From JBHIER01 sp046760705 [NCBI: bacterium] (GTDB lineage Bacteria; JBHIER01; G020348925), in the NCBI GenBank assembly GCA_046760705.1, contig JBHIER010000133.1:1-8001 (forward strand): 8,001 bases of DNA, in the 5' to 3' direction. The stretch's first letter is position 1, and each line of letters opens with the position of its first letter. The translations under genes and the position numbers were made by a program. Below the pieces are notes generated by a model, which saw nothing but the letters and a program-made list of their open reading frames with translations, was not told where the DNA came from and searched no databases. Shown piece by piece: positions 6,405 through 8,001 of the stretch.

Positions 6405-6848
6405 ATGGCCCGACTCTCCTGGGATGAGTACTTCATGAGGATCACCAAGCTTGTGGCTGAGCGCTCCACGTGCCTGCGCAGCCGCGTCGGAGCCATCATC
6501 GTCAAACAGAGACACATCTTAGCCACCGGCTACAACGGTGCGCCCCGGGGGATCCAACACTGCGACCAAGCCGGCTGTCTGCGGGAGAAGCTCAAGATTG
6601 CCTCGGGCCAGCGACACGAGCTGTGCCGAGGAATTCACGCCGAGCAGAACGCCATCATTCAGGCCGCCGCCTTCGGCGTGAGCATCGCTGGGTCCACCAT
6701 CTATTCGACCCACCACCCCTGCGTTGTCTGCAGCAAGATGATCATCAACGCTCGAATCGACCGGATCGTCGTCGAGGGCGACTACCCAGATCCTCTGGCC
6801 CAACAGATGTTGAAAGAAGCAACTGTAGCCGTGGAGAGGATATCGTGA
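6405..6848 (+). CDS. comEB: dCMP deaminase (ComEB family)
   Basis: The 147-residue protein deaminates dCMP to dUMP, the substrate of thymidylate synthase. The zinc-dependent cytidine/deoxycytidylate deaminase signature is complete: HAEQNAI with H78 and catalytic E80, then PCVVCSKMI with C106 and C109. [14 protein letters not shown] and [10 protein letters not shown] are also typical of the dCMP subgroup. C53, C58, H71 and C74 before the HAE motif could form the second, structural zinc site known in some members (inference). The ATG at 6405 was chosen because the family normally begins just before SWDEYF and GGAAAG lies seven bases upstream; the frame is open further upstream, but through the hairpin. 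The gene follows nrdJ by 102 bases, and both supply DNA precursors. It may share the nrdJ transcript if the hairpins leak. No good promoter of its own was seen. Confidence 0.95.
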   Translation: MARLSWDEYFMRITKLVAERSTCLRSRVGAIIVKQRHILATGYNGAPRGIQHCDQAGCLREKLKIASGQRHELCRGIHAEQNAIIQAAAFGVSIAGSTIYSTHHPCVVCSKMIINARIDRIVVEGDYPDPLAQQMLKEATVAVERIS

Positions 6849-7036
6849 GCCTCTGGTTTAGTTTAGTTCACCCCTACGGAAACCGTTTTTGCCTTTATCC
6901 CAGAGGATCCGTTGAACGGTTGCGGTTGCGCTGCTCGAATCGGTTGCGTTAAACGGTTGTGTCATAGGAGCCAAGACGCAACCGTCCAACACCTGCGACA
7001 CCGCACGAAACGAAACACACATAGTGGAGGAGAACG
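6849..7036. repeat. Spacer before mutM with CGGTTG repeats and competing inverted repeats
   Basis: The deaminase-mutM gap is dense in small repeats. CCTCTGG (6850-6856) is mirrored by CCAGAGG (6900-6906). CCGTTGAACGG (6909-6919) is palindromic around its central G. CGGTTG occurs four times (6917, 6923, 6941, 6954), and its complement once (6979-6984). The longest pairing is CGGTTGCGT (6941-6949) with ACGCAACCG (6976-6984), nine pairs with a 26-base loop. Several CGGTTG copies could compete for the same partner, so alternative folds are possible. No T-run and no convincing promoter were found. It may be regulatory or merely repetitive. Confidence 0.5.
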
Positions 7037-7864
7037 ATGCCGGAGCTGCCTGAGGTGGAGACCATCGTTCGGGGACTGCGGCATAAGGTGGTGGGCCAAC
7101 GGATTGGAGGGGTCTCACTCCGGCTGCCAAAGATTCTGCGCTGTGATCAGGGTGAGTTTGTCCGGAGGGTACCTGGGCGCACCATCAGGGATGTCAGGCG
7201 AAGGGGGAAACTGATCATCATTGAGCTGTCCGGCGGCTGGAGTTTGCTCGTCCACCTGAAGATGACCGGCCAATTGGTGTGGACCCCTCAGGCCCAACCC
7301 CCACAGAGACACACCCATCTGGTCTTCCGTTTCCGCAACTGTCCCTTTCAGCTCCGTTATTGCGATCAGAGGCAGTTCGGCTACCTGCTTCTATTGGAGA
7401 CGGCCCGCCTGTCTGACCTACCCCCCCTGAGGGATCTCGGGCCGGAGCCCTTGGAGATCGGTGAGTCGGAGTTCGTGGAGCTCCTCGTAAGTCGCACCCG
7501 GCGGATCAAACCACTCCTGCTGGATCAGAGTTTTGTAGCTGGCCTGGGCAACATTTACGCCGACGAATCCCTGTGGCGGGCTCGGGCCCATCCGCTGACC
7601 CGGGCCAACCGGATAAGCCTTCGCAAGGGGCGAGAGCTGCTCAGGGCCGTCCAGTCTGTCCTCACCGCAGCAATAGAGCATCGAGGCTCATCTGTGGACA
7701 CCTATCGGGACGCCGTCGGCCAACCTGGGCAATTCCAATCTCGCCTGCAGGTGTACGGTCGCGAGGGCAGATCCTGCCCCCGCTGTGGGCGAAGGATCCG
7801 CCGCCTCGTCATCAGCGGCCGCAGCAGTTTCTTCTGCCCTCGATGCCAGAGGAGATTGCTGTAA
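7037..7864 (+). CDS. mutM: Formamidopyrimidine-DNA glycosylase (Fpg/MutM)
   Basis: This 275-residue bifunctional glycosylase and AP lyase removes 8-oxoguanine and ring-opened purines from DNA. The start MPELPEVETI is diagnostic: after Met removal Pro1 is the Schiff-base nucleophile and Glu2 the general acid. K57 (in RRRGKLIII), M75 (VHLKMTGQL) and R111/F113 (DQRQFG), numbered without Met, match the lesion-site contacts and void-filling residues of the family. The helix-two-turn-helix segment reads AGLGNIYADESLWRARAHP, and the C-terminal zinc finger has C246, C249, C266 and C269 with the GRSSFFCPRC signature. Length is within the usual range and all key residues are present. GGAGGAG (7026-7032) lies four bases before the ATG. 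It follows the deaminase gene by 188 bases on the same strand. An intact, functional enzyme is expected. Confidence 0.97.
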   Translation: MPELPEVETIVRGLRHKVVGQRIGGVSLRLPKILRCDQGEFVRRVPGRTIRDVRRRGKLIIIELSGGWSLLVHLKMTGQLVWTPQAQPPQRHTHLVFRFRNCPFQLRYCDQRQFGYLLLLETARLSDLPPLRDLGPEPLEIGESEFVELLVSRTRRIKPLLLDQSFVAGLGNIYADESLWRARAHPLTRANRISLRKGRELLRAVQSVLTAAIEHRGSSVDTYRDAVGQPGQFQSRLQVYGREGRSCPRCGRRIRRLVISGRSSFFCPRCQRRLL

Positions 7865-7878
7865 CCTCAATTCTTAGC

Positions 7879-8001
7879 CACAGAGGCTCAGAGACACAGA
7901 GATCCTTGAAATATAGGAGTACTGGAGTAATGGAGTGTTGCCGTGTTAGAGCTCCTGCAGATTCAGATCCTGATCCGATCCAATACTCCACTACTCCAAC
8001 T
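7879..8001 (-). repeat. Dispersed 8-bp-unit repeat element, copy B (inverted relative to copy A, cut by the window edge)
   Basis: Fifteen bases after the mutM stop begin three 8-base units, CACAGAGG, CTCAGAGA and CACAGAGA (7879-7902). These are followed by GGAGTACT, GGAGTAAT and GGAGTGTT (7916-7939). The right end, read on the minus strand from 8001, gives AGTT then GGAGTAGT, GGAGTATT and GGATCGGA. It matches copy A in the opposite orientation: 15 identical end bases, the shared GGATCTGAATCTG (complement at 7958-7970), and a similar left part. Copy B has exactly one more 8-base unit than copy A between the first two landmarks. It may continue beyond the window. No gene is present here. Confidence 0.75.

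Noticed and set aside
7879-7939. Possible CRISPR-like repeats
   Set aside because: The units are 8 bases with no unique spacers between them, so this is a short tandem repeat, not an array.

Overview
The window reads as a chromosomal segment of an uncultured bacterium from the FCB supergroup or a neighbouring candidate phylum. Two signatures point there. The first gene ends in a type IX secretion (T9SS) sorting domain with the usual QNYPNPFNP opening. The second encodes a GWxTD-domain protein, a family largely confined to FCB-type phyla and some Acidobacteria. The taxonomic call is an inference from these families, and no phylum can be named safely. There are five protein genes, no RNA genes, no complete insertion sequence, no CRISPR array and no recognisable defence or phage module.

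Layout. Positions 3-1181 (+) hold the 3' part of a large secreted mosaic protein (Ig-like segment, dockerin, cohesin-like segment, T9SS sorting domain). It converges, across 182 bases of repeats and a hairpin, on a TPR/GWxTD protein read on the minus strand (1364-3472). A divergent region of about 560 bases follows. It contains a minus-strand promoter candidate, a hairpin, one copy of a dispersed repeat, a pair of NrdR-like boxes and a near-consensus plus-strand promoter. From 4035 three plus-strand genes follow: nrdJ (B12-dependent ribonucleotide reductase), a dCMP deaminase gene and mutM (Fpg DNA glycosylase). The last 120 or so bases are an inverted second copy of the dispersed repeat and run off the window edge.

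How the genes fit together. NrdJ makes deoxyribonucleotides without oxygen dependence. The deaminase converts dCMP to dUMP for thymidylate synthesis. MutM excises oxidised purines from DNA. The three form a loose DNA-precursor and DNA-maintenance cluster, but the gaps (102 and 188 bases) contain strong hairpins, so one uninterrupted operon is not assured. The two leftward genes are envelope or secretion proteins with no evident link to nucleotide metabolism.

The least ordinary material lies outside conventional gene content. A 54-base palindrome-rich segment sits in frame inside the secreted protein gene, bounded by an 8-base direct repeat; removing it restores a smooth domain sequence. A dispersed element built from 8-base GGAGTANT-type units occurs in two inverted copies about 4.3 kb apart, and the copies differ near one end by exactly one unit. 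No new multi-gene system was found.
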